A stretch of DNA of 64,000 bases from Mnemiopsis leidyi (taxonomy: Eukaryota > Ctenophora > Tentaculata > Lobata > Bolinopsidae). Below are positions 48,577 to 61,350 of the stretch, in pieces. The notes below the pieces were generated by a model. The model was not told where the DNA came from and ran no database searches. It worked only from the letters and a program-made list of their open reading frames with translations. The translations under genes were made by a program, and so were the position numbers. How positions within the stretch are numbered: the first letter of the stretch is position 1; the number at the start of each line of letters is the position of its first letter. The stretch lies in assembly GCA_000226015.1 (NCBI GenBank), contig JH152850.1, positions 74,411 through 138,410 of the forward strand. Reading direction: 5' to 3'.

Positions 48577-51500
48577 TCAAGCTGCTGATCTCCTCTGAAG
48601 ACGAGAAGGCTCCTTCAGCAATTCGAGCTCTGGATCGGACGGAATTCGGCTCAAAAAGTCTTCGACTTCCATGTTGTCGATGAGATTTGGATCCATGCCA
48701 AACTTTCGGAACTTGTTGATTCCCCAGGCTGGTTATGGTTGTACATCAATAAATTTGATTGTTATTGTATCTTGTCAAATGATGTCTGATTTGAAAAGCG
48801 TTGGGAAAATTCAATGGTCAAAACTTGCAGTTACAAATCTAATATTACAGATGATGAAAACACTGATCAATAATCTTATACTGAAAACGTATTTTGTTCA
48901 TGCATGGTGCTATAGTCTATACTTAGATAATAGATAAACCGACTTTTAAGGGAATTATCCTTTACTTACCAATTACGACGTAACGAACAGGTATGAAGTA
49001 TAAAGCCAAAGCTGCGGCAATTGATAAAACAGCCAAAAGTGCACTTCCAAATGGGTTCTTCCATTGGCCGATGTTTTTCATCTTCTCAGCTATAGAAGCT
49101 ATAAAATCCAGAGATTGCTGAAATATTCGGTGTTTATGGAGAAAGATATTTTGCGCGAGGAATCACAATATCAAAATCATTCATTGTGGATGTTCCCCAA
49201 TAATAACTCTCTGTAAGCGGAATGTGTGAGTCCATTGGAAGGAAGGATTATTGATTGAAACTAATTGTCAAATTCTTGCTACAATTAACCCTTATTTCAA
49301 ATATTGGAATTATTAGCAAAATTTGCTTTAGTAATTAAGAAGTCACTGGCTGTTTTGCGTATAAAACGGTCTTTTTTCTTTTAACAGTTAAGAACAGACG
49401 ATGAATTTTATGTATACATAAGTGTTGTACCACCATATTAACATCATACAATCAGATTTTTATCGAGTGTCGTAGAATCACTATATCTTAAACTCAGTAT
49501 CCTTTCCATGCATTCATGCATCTTATTCTAGGAAATATGACTGGTTGACAATTAAATCGGAATGTGAAATTCGCAGAAAAAAGGGCAGTTCTTCTGTGTA
49601 AATTTGATAAAGCAAATTTTAATAAGATTACTCATTCAGCAATTCATCAAGCCATAATGAATTAACAAGTTTTAAAGTCGGGTGGATACTTTTTGCTATT
49701 TGCTGAGTGCAATAGTTCGTGTCCTGTCTTCACACGACTTGTAATTTACATAACTTACACTTCTCAACACATAATCCCCAAACTAGTGGCATATATTTGT
49801 CATTATATCATCATTGTTTTATCCTCTCCTGCATAGTGAGCCAAAAATGCTCAGATCGTTCTGCAGAATGATTAATCGAAATTTAATTGAAAAATTGCCC
49901 TTGAGCCCTACACCAATCGTATAATCGCCAGTCTGTATGCCGACATTGTTTCTGCTTTTACCTATATACCTTGATCTGTCTAACCAGCCCATGGACCTAA
50001 CTACATACATGTATATTGTATACAGTATGTTATTGAGGCAATAATATAAGCTAATTTATATTATTGCCTCAATATTTTTGCCGAAAAATCCTTATACTCA
50101 TGTCATCCATTAACCCTCCAAACTGCTGCACCCTCTGCAAAAACCGCTAATCAGCATTGGGGTCAGAAAAGGGCACCTGCCCTGTATCTGGGGCTTTAAG
50201 GGCCATGCTCTAGCCGACAGCATGTATGGTCCGGCAGTAGAGTTCTGGTGCAGGATAAGGTCAAATAACTTGAATTTGTTAATGAGGTCTTGTTGTTTAA
50301 AGCTTTTTCAGGCTATTTTCAAANNNNNNNNNNNNNNNNNNNNNNNNNNNNNNNNNNNNNNNNNNNNNNNNNNNNNNNNNNNNNNNNNNNNNNNNNNNNN
50401 NNNNNNNNNNNNNNNNNNNNNNNNNNNNNNNNNNNNNNNNNNNNNNNNNNNNNNNNNNNNNNNNNNNNNNNNNNNNNNNNNNNNNNNNNNNNNNNNNNNN
50501 NNNNNNNNNNNNNNNNNNNNNNNNNNNNNNNNNNNNNNNNNNNNNNNNNNNNNNNNNNNNNNNNNNNNNNNNNNNNNNNNNNNNNNNNNNNNNNNNNNNN
50601 NNNNNNNNNNNNNNNNNNNNNNNNNNNNNNNNNNNNNNNNNNNNNNNNNNNNNNNNNNNNNNNNNNNNNNNNNNNNNNNNNNNNNNNNNNNNNNNNNNNN
50701 NNNNNNNNNNNNNNNNNNNNNNNNNNNNNNNNNNNNNNNNNNNNNNNNNNNNNNNNNNNNNNNNNNNNNNNNNNNNNNNNNNNNNNNNNNNNNNNNNNNN
50801 NNNNNNNNNNNNNNNNNNNNNNNNNNNNNNNNNNNNNNNNNNNNNNNNNNNNNNNNNNNNNNNNNNNNNNNNNNNNNNNNNNNNNNNNNNNNNNNNNNNN
50901 NNNNNNNNNNNNNNNNNNNNNNNNNNNNNNNNNNNNNNNNNNNNNNNNNNNNNNNNNNNNNNNNNNNNNNNNNNNNNNNNNNNNNNNNNNNNNNNNNNNN
51001 NNNNNNNNNNNNNNNNNNNNNNNNNNNNNNNNNNNNNNNNNNNNNNNNNNNNNNNNNNNNNNNNNNNNNNNNNNNNNNNNNNNNNNNNNNNNNNNNNNNN
51101 NNNNNNNNNNNNNNNNNNNNNNNNNNNNNNNNNNNNNNNNNNNNNNNNNNNNNNNNNNNNNNNNNNNNNNNNNNNNNNNNNNNNNNNNNNNNNNNNNNNN
51201 NNNNNNNNNNNNNNNNNNNNNNNNNNNNNNNNNNNNNNNNNNNNNNNNNNNNNNNNNNNNNNNNNNNNNNNNNNNNNNNNNNNNNNNNNNNNNNNNNNNN
51301 NNNNNNNNGAATTTGTTAATGAGGTCTTGTTGTTTAAAGCTTTTTCAGGCTATTTTCAAACACTCTTAATTACACAAGGGTTCTAAAATTTTCTGTCCCC
51401 AATGCAAATCTATCGAAAAACTTTAGTAGGAGCTCAGGGAAAGCATTTTATATTGATATTGATTGATTGTACTGCAAATAAAGTTACCCTTTTGTTTTAT

Positions 51501-52829
51501 TACCCTTTTGTTTTATTAAGCAATTACAAGATTTATTGCACGAGACGGAACCGAGTGCGAAATAACCGAATGTGGAACTGTGATTTTGCTGTTACTCATT
51601 GTACGAGGCAAAGCATGTGCATGCTCTTAAATTTGACTACTTAAACACTAACCTATGCGATAGCAAAAATAAAAATTTCTCGAAAAACGAGCTAGATAAG
51701 TGGCACAATGATCACAGCAAAACACATGAATCCACCTTTCTTTACACACATAGAATCGGATCGATATTATTAAGAACGATATCAGCATTATGATCAACAG
51801 AAAATTCCCGAGACAGGATCTGGTGTATACAACCCGAAACAGAGAATACCCGAAGCAACCTGGCGTGTATACCTGGCCAGTAGCAGCAAGGTTGATTGAG
51901 GAGACCGTAGTAAGTTATCAGCATTATGAATTATGATCAACAGAAAAGGAAGGATTGAGGAGACCGTAGTAAGTTATCAGCATTATGAATTATGATCAAC
52001 AGAAAAGGAAGGATTGAAGAGACCGTAGTAAGTTATCAGCATTATGAATTATGATCAACAGAAAAGGAAGGATTGAGGAGACCGTAGTAAGTTATCAGCA
52101 TTATGATCAACAGAAAAGGAAGGATTGAGGAGACCGTAGTAAGTTATCAGCATTATGATCAACAGAAACAGGACCTGTATACCTGGCCAGTAGCAGCAAG
52201 GTTGTACATATACTCCAGTCGTTCTGGTAAGGACATGTCTGCCTCGTTAACATCAGCGTCTCCTTCTCCTGCAGATGTGTGTAGTGACAATAGGATCTTA
52301 ACTTTCTGTTAAAGTAACATTAACTTTCTGCCAAAGCAGCATTAACTTTCTGCCAAAGCAGCATTAACTTTCTGCCAAAGCAGCATTAACTTTCTGCCAA
52401 AGCAACATTAACTTTCTGCCAAAGCAACATTAACTTTCTGCCAAAGCAGCGTTTACATATATGGTAGCTCGCTTGATATTTGGGTATTTGTGTGCCCTTA
52501 TCTATGTTCAGTTATAGTTTTGTCATTCAGTTTGAATGCCACTATTGAATAACGAATGTGGGCTATTTTTAAGTAATGCATGTTTTGATCTGTCCCTCCA
52601 AAATCGTTTCTAACAATCATGCAATGCAGAAGAACCTAAAGAAACAGCGAAAGTGCTGTCTACCATTCAAATCCTCCTCTGCCGTTTTTGACCAAGTTTT
52701 TGTTCAGAACAAAAAAATAACAAAAACTTGACATATCTTACCTCTACCAGACCGTAAATAGTAAGGGTTCATCGCGTTATTGTGTACATATGTTTCCCAT
52801 TGTCCTCGTCCAAACTTCATATATACAAA
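48577..52829 (-). CDS. second MCTP C-terminus: alternative 3' exons or partial paralogue
   Basis: Three minus-strand exons are visible. 52829-52742 encodes [19 protein letters not shown], matching RRETWVKNNANKAYY of the main MCTP terminal exon. 49117-48970 encodes [19 protein letters not shown] plus a membrane segment ([19 protein letters not shown]). 48728-48577 encodes [22 protein letters not shown] and a stop. The last two join in phase 1; the first begins in phase 0 and ends in phase 1. A short exon (length 3n+2, roughly 20 residues) between the first and second is not found and may lie in gap 2. No upstream C2 exons exist for this copy before the main MCTP stop at 53722, but its first exon is phase-compatible with the MCTP exon ending at 54367. 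It is either an alternative 3' end of that gene or a truncated tandem paralogue. Confidence 0.75.
50031..50074. repeat. perfect 19-bp stem, 6-nt loop hairpin
   Basis: TATTGAGGCAATAATATAA at 50031-50049 is exactly complemented at 50056-50074. It sits in noncoding DNA and probably is a MITE remnant or a cruciform site. Confidence 0.8.
50324..51308. other. assembly gap (985 N) with identical 52-bp flanks
   Basis: The 52 bases before the gap (50272-50323) are identical to the 52 after it (51309-51360). This usually means that two contig ends overlap and were not merged, or that a tandem repeat spans the gap. Open frames drawn across the N's are artefacts. Confidence 0.98.
51894..52170. repeat. 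59-bp minisatellite, about five copies
   Basis: The unit starts GATTGAGGAGACCGTAGTAA and ends CAACAGAAAAGGAAG; later copies lack about 9 bases (GAATTATGA). The array is bracketed by two copies of TATACCTGGCCAGTAGCAGC (near 51869 and 52177), so a larger duplication encloses it. It lies within the long MCTP-side intron or intergenic region. Confidence 0.88.
52298..52452. repeat. 22-bp minisatellite, about seven copies
   Basis: ATTAACTTTCTGCCAAAGCA plus GC repeats about seven times, with the first copy reading GTTAAAG. Confidence 0.9.
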
Positions 52830-53721
52830 CTGCAATTGGGCAATTAGCTACAAAAAACGAACTGTCATCACCACATAACCAGTTTTGGTCGCAAGATCTC
52901 TTTTTTAAGATCCCAGGAGAAATGCATGGCGCGTGTCGGGCTCTGGTAAATAATTGAGGTAGGATGGAATGGGAGACCTGCATACTCATAAGAGTACTTT
53001 CTTACTATAGTTAGGATGGAGGGCAAACACGCAAAGCAATCAATTTATTTCTGGATCACCGTGATCATATAATGGATCTTTAAAAAAAACGAAATATTTA
53101 CTGATGCTTGAGAATTCAAGGCTTTAAGGTGCTTTGTTTCGCTTTTTTGAAGCTCAGAAAAATTGCTTTATTAACGTAGACAAATTTGGATATTTTACAA
53201 ACTTAATCCTAAAAATATATTTGAACAAATTTAACAAATCTACAAATGAATTCTACTCACCCTCATTTCTAAACCAATATAATTGTTTATTTGTAAAGAG
53301 AAAAACGAAATTTAAAATAAGTTAACACCATTAAAAATATTCCATTATCAAAAGTGAGAATAGTTCCAGCCTTTGAAAACCAAACCTTTAAATTTCCTAT
53401 GATTGTGTATTCTTGGAGAATTTATTTCTCATCATGTACCTAATTAAGTAATAACTCTAGTTTATTCACCATTTTTGTTTTAATCTATGCTCGTAAACTT
53501 AAAACTGTGTTCAATCGGAATAAAGTATAAAAAGTTCAAGAAAAGTTTAACTTAAGCAAAGATAAACTTAATTATTGCAATTAAGTTTACATTATCCTAA
53601 TTATTTTTGTACTAACTTCTAATGACTTATAAAGATTCGGTATGACAAGGATAGAAATCTGGAAAGAAAACTGCTTGCTAGTGCGCCATATATCGTAAAG
53701 GCTTATCACCCTATCTAAACA

Positions 53722-56700
53722 TCACTCTGTTTTTACGGAAGAGTGATCAGTAACCTCTCTTTGTCTCCGAGTACCCCTACTCCTTATCTGTCTATACTGT
53801 TCTATCTCAGGGAATGAAGGTATCCGCGAGAGCAGATCTACCAACTCATTGTTGTCCACTAAATTTGGCCTGAAGTAAAACTTCCGAAACTTGTTCAGCC
53901 CCCAGACAATGATGATATACCGCAAGCTTACGTAATATAGAAGAAGTGCAGCCAGAAGTAGTATGAAACAGCACATGGTCGACACAAAACGCACTTTCCA
54001 CTGACCAATGTGTCCGAACTTCTCACCAACACTCGCTGCAAAATCAAGGCCCTTCTGTATCCCCTCTGCTGTGGTGAAAACGGCTTTCATTTTGTCGAGT
54101 TTCGCACCAAAACTTTTTGATTCCCCCTCTGTTTCCCTGGACAGCTCATAGTATGCTTTGTTGGCGTTGTTTTTTACCCACGTTTCTCTTCTCTTGAAGC
54201 CGCACCGCTGTGCTATGTGCTGAAATGTTGTGCTTTTTTGCTGCATAAATTGAAATGATTATGATACATAGATGAATAGAGCATGAACATACTGAAATTA
54301 TGGCTTTGTGGCTTGTCTATGAAAAATTTTGCTTTGGATGCATCTAAAAAAATATTAAATACTCACGGAATACAGCAACACCAAACCCAGAGCTAAGGGC
54401 ACCATCCAGAGCTCAATGTAATAGGTGACAAGGACGAAGATTATCATGGAGACTAGAGACAAAGGTTTACTCCGCCATCGGATAATCTGGTCTAGTCCCT
54501 CACCCAGGTCTTGAATCATCTCTAACTGCAGAAGTTCACATTTTGATTGTGAATGTTCAAGAGGAAAAGTACAACAGTTTTTTTTTCAAGGAATAATCGA
54601 ATGAAATGCCAAATGGAGGGGCTGCAAAGTGGATTCTTATAATACCTGAGCGGTAATTCTCTTTACATCTCGTTGAAGCAAAGATATATCGAACTTTGCA
54701 GGGTCTTTGAGAATGATCTCCTCTTTAGGAGAGAATGTTCTCACTGCAGCTCGGATGGGATTGTAAAAGAATGCGGTCTCGATAATCAGTTCACCTTTGC
54801 CTTGAGAGGATAGTTTCAGTGTCAAGGTTTTACGTTGCGCATGAGTTATATTGAACTTTTGAAATAGAAATTCAAAAGATCAATTTCAAAATAATTGTAC
54901 ACAAAACCATAAAGACTGTAGTGGGTCCAACCTACGCCAGTTAGTTTGGCGTCCTTTAGAATGTACTTTTTGAGCCCCTTGCAATTAAACATCGGGATTG
55001 CGATTCTTCCTAACACGTCATCGTTCACAAGATCTTCTTCGTCTAATAGAGATAGGTAGAGGACGCTATGGTAATCGTTTATGGGAAACCTGATGAGATA
55101 AAATCCTTTATCAGCTATGTCATCAAGATCATCTTACTGAATATCCCATTCTAAGAGCTCAAAATGGATCATAGAATTTGTGACAAATGGTCAATGCAGT
55201 ATGCTCATGACTTTGCTAATAACATATAATCAAGAAGAGTACTGACCTATAGGTCAAGTTCCACTCGGGTTCCAGACAGTTCTCTCTGACAGGCGACACA
55301 GATCGGCAGTTTTCAACCTCCATCACAACGTATGGGTCCATGGAACCGATCTTCTTAGAAGGCAGGTTTGTAGCGCGGATCAACTTTACGATCAGGTAAC
55401 CCACGTTAGCAATGTCTTTTGCTGTGTTGCCTGCGTTTAAAGAGAGTGTGATTGCGAATCACTGGTCAAAACTTTTCGAGGAAATATAACAGCGCAAGTC
55501 AATATTGTTAACTTGATAATTTCCTGAAATAGTTAAGATAAACACTTTCAAGAAAATGAATTAAAGTTAAACACTTTTAAGAATATTAATTAAATGTTAT
55601 GAGAACTAACTCAAAGCATATTGATCGCTGAGGATCCTGACTTCCGCTTCGTTGATTTCCTTCTGGAGCTGCAATTCTGCTGCCCCTAACTCAGCGAATT
55701 TGAGAACTTTTATTAGAAGATTTATTTTAGTATTGGAGTGTTCCAACCCAAATATGAACCTGGAAGAAATAAAGTTGTGAAAAGTGTGAACAGCGCTTAT
55801 ATCAAACAAAGATGACGTGAATAATTAAACAAATGAATAAAACCCTCAAGACTGATAATTCATATGTTCACGTATTATAAGATTATACCTTCGATTGATT
55901 GGGTAATTTAATAAGCCAATTAAGTGGTGCTCACTTGAAGGGTTTGTTCGGAGCGATTTGGCTGATATCAATTTCGGTGTCCCCGATGATATTGTCAGAA
56001 AGACCAACTTCTGAGTCCCATAAACTCGCCTGTAGGATTATAGTTTATGAGCTTATATCGCATGGTCACAGAATAGGAAAAGATTCACTAGATTTGAAGA
56101 TTGAAGGGTGGGTCGAATGGATAACTTTTTTGCAGTGAAAGTGACTGACATACACTTGGAGAGCTGATGGGTACCTGAATAGTAGTTCCAGAAATGTTAA
56201 GATATCGAAACTCAAAACTTTCCCGCCATTTTGGGTTCAGGGTTGAAGGTATCACCTTAGTCTCATGTTGTTGATCCCCCAGCTGAAGTCTGAATGTTTT
56301 AATTTCAGTTCCCAATCTTTAAGTGATTAATGTCGTCTTACATATCTACATATGGACCTACATAACGTCAAATCCATTATCAATGTTGAAAAATCCACCT
56401 CAACAAATTTAAATTGTTTGTGATTCTACCTAATAAAGGGGTCACAAGTTCCATCGCTATTCATAGGTGGCAAGTCCATCCCTTCGATTACTGTTATCTG
56501 AATAATCCCTGAAAGTTAAGATGCATGTGTGAATTTGAGAGTTGATTTAATAGTTATAATTGTGTAAAGACCTTATGTGACTACATTTCTACCTTTTAAG
56601 GCGACTATATTTAGCTAATTTTATCAACACGGACGATAGTAGACTACAGTTAAACTGTCGATTAGAATTAGAATTAGAATTAGAAATCGATTTTACTTAT

Positions 56701-59044
56701 AGAATTACTAGATTTACCCAGGAGTCTCTCCTGTCCCTTTGTTCCGATAGACTTGACCTCATTGGCGAGGGAAGTGGGAACTATCTCCACTAAGTATGAG
56801 AAAGTGAGAGTTCCAACAAAGTCCCTTCCTTCTACGGACGACCTGAAATACTTCTTTTAGAGATTGGATGATAACTTAACTTTAAATTTTTATCATATGA
56901 TTATGAGTTAGCATTAATGCACAGAAGTCGAAAAAGTTGATAGAAGTTTATCACCGTTTATCCTACCCTAATTTAAGCGTGGTTGTGTATCGGTGAAATG
57001 GCGGCGTCGAAGCCAAATCCAGGTCGATGTATCCAATTCGGTCATTTGCTCCAAACATGTCATAATCATAAACCTAAGAATCAATTGCAATTATCTTATA
57101 TTGATATAATTGCATAATTAGACAAAACAAAGTCTTGGATAAAAATTTGAAGAACAATTCGGCCTTTTAACTAGAATAAAGACTGACATCATCCACATGG
57201 AGCTTGTATAGTAAACTCAAAAATTATTCTGAAATCTTGAAAAATTATTCTGAAATTCTAACTTTATGGTCTTTATTATAATTTCTAAATTTGGTATTAT
57301 ACCTGAATGTTGGCGAGGGCTGATCTGTCATCAATGTAAAGTGTAAACTTTTCATTCCATACAGGGTTAACGGTCTTGTTTATAGTCTTAGTTTTCAAAA
57401 CAAGGTCCTTGTGTAACACTAGCTCTACAAATGGGTCAGAGAGTCCATTGCTGTCCATTGCTGCAAGGTCGTTGGCTTTTCTGAAAAAAGATGTTACATT
57501 CTCAATGTGGTGGCTTCGCATATGTTTAAAGATGTGCAACGTGTAGCTATTATTTCTATCATCCTTGAGATAAAATAATCATATAAAGTCGATAAGATAA
57601 GTTTCAAAATACACTGCTTGGCTAGAGATTCAAAATGCGATACAAAAATAAGAATTTGATTAAGAATTTAATTAAGAATTTAATTAAGAATTTAATTAAA
57701 AATTTAATTACATGATCACGAGGGTGATCCTGTAACACTCTCCCTCTGAAATTGCTTCCTGGGTCATGTCAAAGTCTGCTGGAATCTCCGTTATCTCTAT
57801 GATATCAACATCAGGCTCGTCCTTTTTCCCCCATCCGGTAAACCTGGAAATAAAGTTAAGAAATTAAGTTAAGAAATAAAGTTAAAAAGTTTAATAACAG
57901 ATAGAGGTTGTAGATATAAACTACTTTAATCAATCAGAGTCGATTCATCAGGTTATGAAATACTTGTTTTATTGCTCACAATTTCTGCTCTGTTTAGTGC
58001 TACGATAGAATGTCTTAATTCAGTAAATAATTCATTTTTGATGCGAACCAGCGGGCTAGTAGTCTGTTCTATACATGCTAACAAGACGTCTGTAATGAAT
58101 GCTCTTAACTCTAGTTTGATCTTTTATGTGTAACTTGATATGCTGTTGGCTTACTCTTATGAGCTTATGGTAGTTTATGTATGCTTTTAGTGTGCACATG
58201 AGACCAAGGTTGATTAAATCATTTGCTGCATAAAACTTGTCATATTTTTAATTTAAGTTTAGCCAGCAAGAATTAATATCAAGTGAATGAGGGAAGGCAA
58301 AACATCAATGCAGTTGGGCAATTTTTATTGGAAAGTGTTAAAACCGTCAAATATAAACAATAGTAGGGTCCAAGATATCTGATTGCAAAGCACATTTCAA
58401 ACTACCAAAATTGCTAACCTTTTTGCGAACTCGGATGCTTCATCTTCGAAATTTGAAATTGTTCTTCTCGCCATTTTAAATACATCGTCGACGTCATCAC
58501 TAAACGAGCTGAGAAGATTGCTGACCCGCGGAGAGTCAGATTCTTCGTCAGATTGAGGCTCATTTACTGGTGAACGTTTTAAAGTTTCTTGTGATGATTC
58601 TACTTCGGGTTTGATTATTCCACAATTCTGAACCACTGATTCAGTCTGCTGAACTTCATCAAGAGCAGGCTTACTCGACTCTCTCCGTTCAGGGGCGGCT
58701 TTATCTTCTAATTGGTTGGATGGGGCTTCTTGGGTAGGGTCTTCTTGGGTAGGGTCTTCTTGGGTAGGGTCTTCTTGGGTAGGGTCTTCTACGCGTACGA
58801 TGCTTATGACATCTTCGTTGGGAGGGCTTTGTTGATGGTCGGGTGAACCGTTTGCTTTGGTTAAGGAGTGATGTGGTGGCGTACCGTTTGGAGCCTGCTG
58901 GTTTTCCTTTTTCTTCCTCCGATCTAGCCAGTCAAACATGGAACCATCAGAGGATGCCGATGTTCTGCGCTGTTTTCTCGAGACATAAAACTTGATACGT
59001 TCAGTAAGACCTATGTTGAAACATCCACATGGTGACAAGCTCAT
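53722..59044 (-). CDS. MCTP: multiple C2 and transmembrane domain protein (MCTP), 14 exons
   Basis: Exons, minus strand: 59044-58419, 57843-57712, 57480-57303, 57073-56967, 56842-56718, 56508-56430, 56316-56175, 56029-55935, 55759-55611, 55430-55247, 55089-54936, 54855-54646, 54525-54367, 54240-53722; 952 residues, all phases consistent. A hydrophilic N-terminus (1-240) precedes three C2 domains: about 246-347 (AMDSNGLSDPF, YDYDMFGANDRIG), 390-495 (PMNSDGTCDPF, LNPKWRESFEF) and 554-657 (KIGSMDPYVV, LDEEDLVNDDVLG). C2-1 keeps the loop aspartates that bind calcium. The C-terminal region has a hydrophobic stretch at about 748-780, a second at 865-892, and NKFRKF and LLSRIPS motifs of the family. 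MCTPs are ER-anchored proteins linked to synaptic calcium and lipid functions; that role is taken from animal orthologues. The last exon is intronless where the downstream copy is split. Intron 2 carries a 12-bp AATTTAATTAAG array. Confidence 0.93.
58726..58790 (-). repeat. in-frame 15-bp coding minisatellite (EDPTQ)n in MCTP exon 1
   Basis: Four near-identical 15-base units encode EDPTQ repeats around residues 86-106 of MCTP. The unit length is a multiple of three, so copy number can vary without breaking the frame. The tract is acidic and likely disordered. Confidence 0.92.
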
Positions 59045-60906
59045 GGTTCATCATTTTTACCACAAGCTCTACACAAAAGATGAAAACAGCAACTACAACT
59101 GAAATGTAAAGACAGAACAAAAGCAGTGAGACCCAGCCTCTGAGCCTCATGAATACAACAAAACGCCCCTGCTAATAATCACAATGCTTAGATATTCAAG
59201 CGATCATTTGCGGACAAAAACTCTAGCACGAAAGAAGAAAGAGTGTGAACTGACGATATTTAAGTCTTGTTATACACATCCCACACTGATGTCCTTTGTT
59301 TGAGGCCAGTAATTGCGAGTGTGAATAATGAAGAAGTTCCCTTCTCCATCTGTGCTCGAACTGACGGACTAACTTATGTGGATTTATTATGTTAATTGGG
59401 CAGCTGTTTCACAGAATCCTAGATTTGTGGTCGTCGCAGGTGGTGAAAAAGAGACCAGGTTACATTATGTTTCATTTAGACCGAGTGATTTGATGAAAAC
59501 AATGAGCCTATAAGATTATCCTAACACCATGTGGGATGATCAGTCACGTGTTTTGAAAAGCTGTCATTGACCACACGACTGTTTTTGAAAACACGAGAAA
59601 AAGCGTGGACGTGAACACACAATAAAGACACCGATCATGATGTTTAACAAATGTTCATCAATGTGAAGGCTTAGACCTACAAAAATAGAAGGCTTCTGGT
59701 GGGATAGAGTTTCAGGCTGTCTAAAGGTGTTCACTTTTCGTGAGGTCAATTGTTGGAACTACCACTTCTTTAGAGCACTGATATTGTGTAGTAGCTATAA
59801 TTATTGGTACGCTAAACAGTGAACCACATGTGTATAATCTGTACATAAGAACTTGGGAGTTAAGTGATTGCAGTTGATTTATTGTGCGACCTTAATTCCC
59901 TCATGGGAGATAATTCAACACCTTTCTGGGCCCTACAATCTGATCGGGATTAGTGGCTGCGATAATTCTCCCATCTACCTTGCCATCTACCTTGCCAACT
60001 ACAGGTTCTTATATTGTGACAATGTGGTGGTTGATACGATTGTTAGCATCTGTTTAACATCTCCTTCGCAGGTAATTACAAATAGAATTAGGGTGGGGTA
60101 TCGTGCTATTGCTCATTGTAAATATCACAGTACCCTCCAGAGTATTTAATCGTTGATAAAAGTATTCCAAAACTTATGATCACATGAGTGAGGTTTAAAG
60201 TGTTGAAATAATCATAGTTTTACCACTGATAATTGGAAGTTTCAAGTAGAGGTTAAAAATATATAGAAACCAAGTGTTGTGATGCCATGTCTTTACATAC
60301 CTATTATACTTGCTGAGTAAAACTCACACCTTCATGCCACACAGAATGATAGGGACGATGGAATTAATGTAAAGAACTATCAAAGAAGTGTTCGGTAGTA
60401 AAGCTATAGATCATGAGGCTTCAGCTTCGTAAAAGTGTTTCTACCGCGGTTAGTTATAAGCACTAGTCACAAACATAGCATTGCGTAATATTTTTTGGTG
60501 AATTTAGTTGAATAACCTGTAATTCTGTTTACAGTGTACAAGAAAAATTAAAAAAACATCTAATGAGATCTAATGAGATCAAGAAGTTGACAGGTACAGC
60601 GGGAAGCCGTTATCTTGATAACTGAAGCAGTTTAATATAAACAGGTGAACAATTATTCACCAAATTTAGATAAATATAATAAAAACGAGAGAAAGTTTCA
60701 CAAAGTACGTACTTCATAACTCCTCGTAGATTCATGTTATTTCTGAAACAGTCATCATTGTAAGACGTAAGTTATTTCAAAAGACCTAATACGGTGTTTA
60801 TATGCTCATGCTTTCGGCTGATTTTCCATGCTACTAAACTATACACTTCACGACTTTCCGTCATTCATGCTTTTTTATGCTCATTAGAAAAGCTCATATC
60901 ACTTAC
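59045..60906. other. MCTP 5' flank, no further gene seen
   Basis: This holds the 5' UTR and promoter region of the main MCTP transcript and, if the upstream exons are used, part of an intron. I found no other exon. Confidence 0.4.
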
Positions 60907-61001
60907 TTAGTGATATTGTTGATGCCCTTGTAGGCATCTCCCATAAAGTCAAGCCCATTGGTTTCCCCTTCATTTATATCCTCTCGCTCATCGTCACTTT
61001 T
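60907..61001 (-). CDS. candidate alternative 5' exon of MCTP
   Basis: A clean acceptor (TTTTCAG) and a GTAAGT donor bound 95 bases that are open only in phase 0, encoding SDDEREDINEGETNGLDFMG and then DAYKGINNITK. It ends in phase 2, exactly as MCTP exon 1 does, so it can splice to the exon at 57843 (..ITK-FTGWGKKDEP). The acidic composition suits the N-terminal region. It could instead belong to an unrelated upstream gene. Confidence 0.5.
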
Positions 61002-61293
61002 CTGAAAATAAAGCATGTGAAAGAATCATTTCCTACTTTTCTTTAAAGAACCTTCTTGACCGTCAACACCATATGCAGCGCTTCTGTGAGTAGAGATTTA
61101 GTTTAAAGTAAGATATGTATGATTAACGAAAATTTGAATGCAGCGCTCGATTCTAGCGCTTATTTTCAAATAGAACCAATCTAAACTACGGTTGTTAGGT
61201 AATTGCCCGAGTATCTATATTCTTGAATTCAACTAAAGAGTATCTTGATATGGTAGTGTCATATTGACAAAATTCTATGTTTAAAATCTTGAC

Positions 61294-61350
61294 CTTCTGC
61301 CTACTTAGTTTCTTGCGATTAAGTTTACGCCAGAAACTGAACCTTGCCAT
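61294..61350 (-). CDS. candidate alternative first exon (short basic N-terminus)
   Basis: ATG at 61350 opens MARFSFWRKLNRKKLSRQK, 19 codons ending at a GTCAAG donor in phase 0, which fits the exon at 61001. The donor is weak and nothing but phase and proximity supports the link. If real, MCTP would have a second promoter and a short basic N-terminus. Confidence 0.3.
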
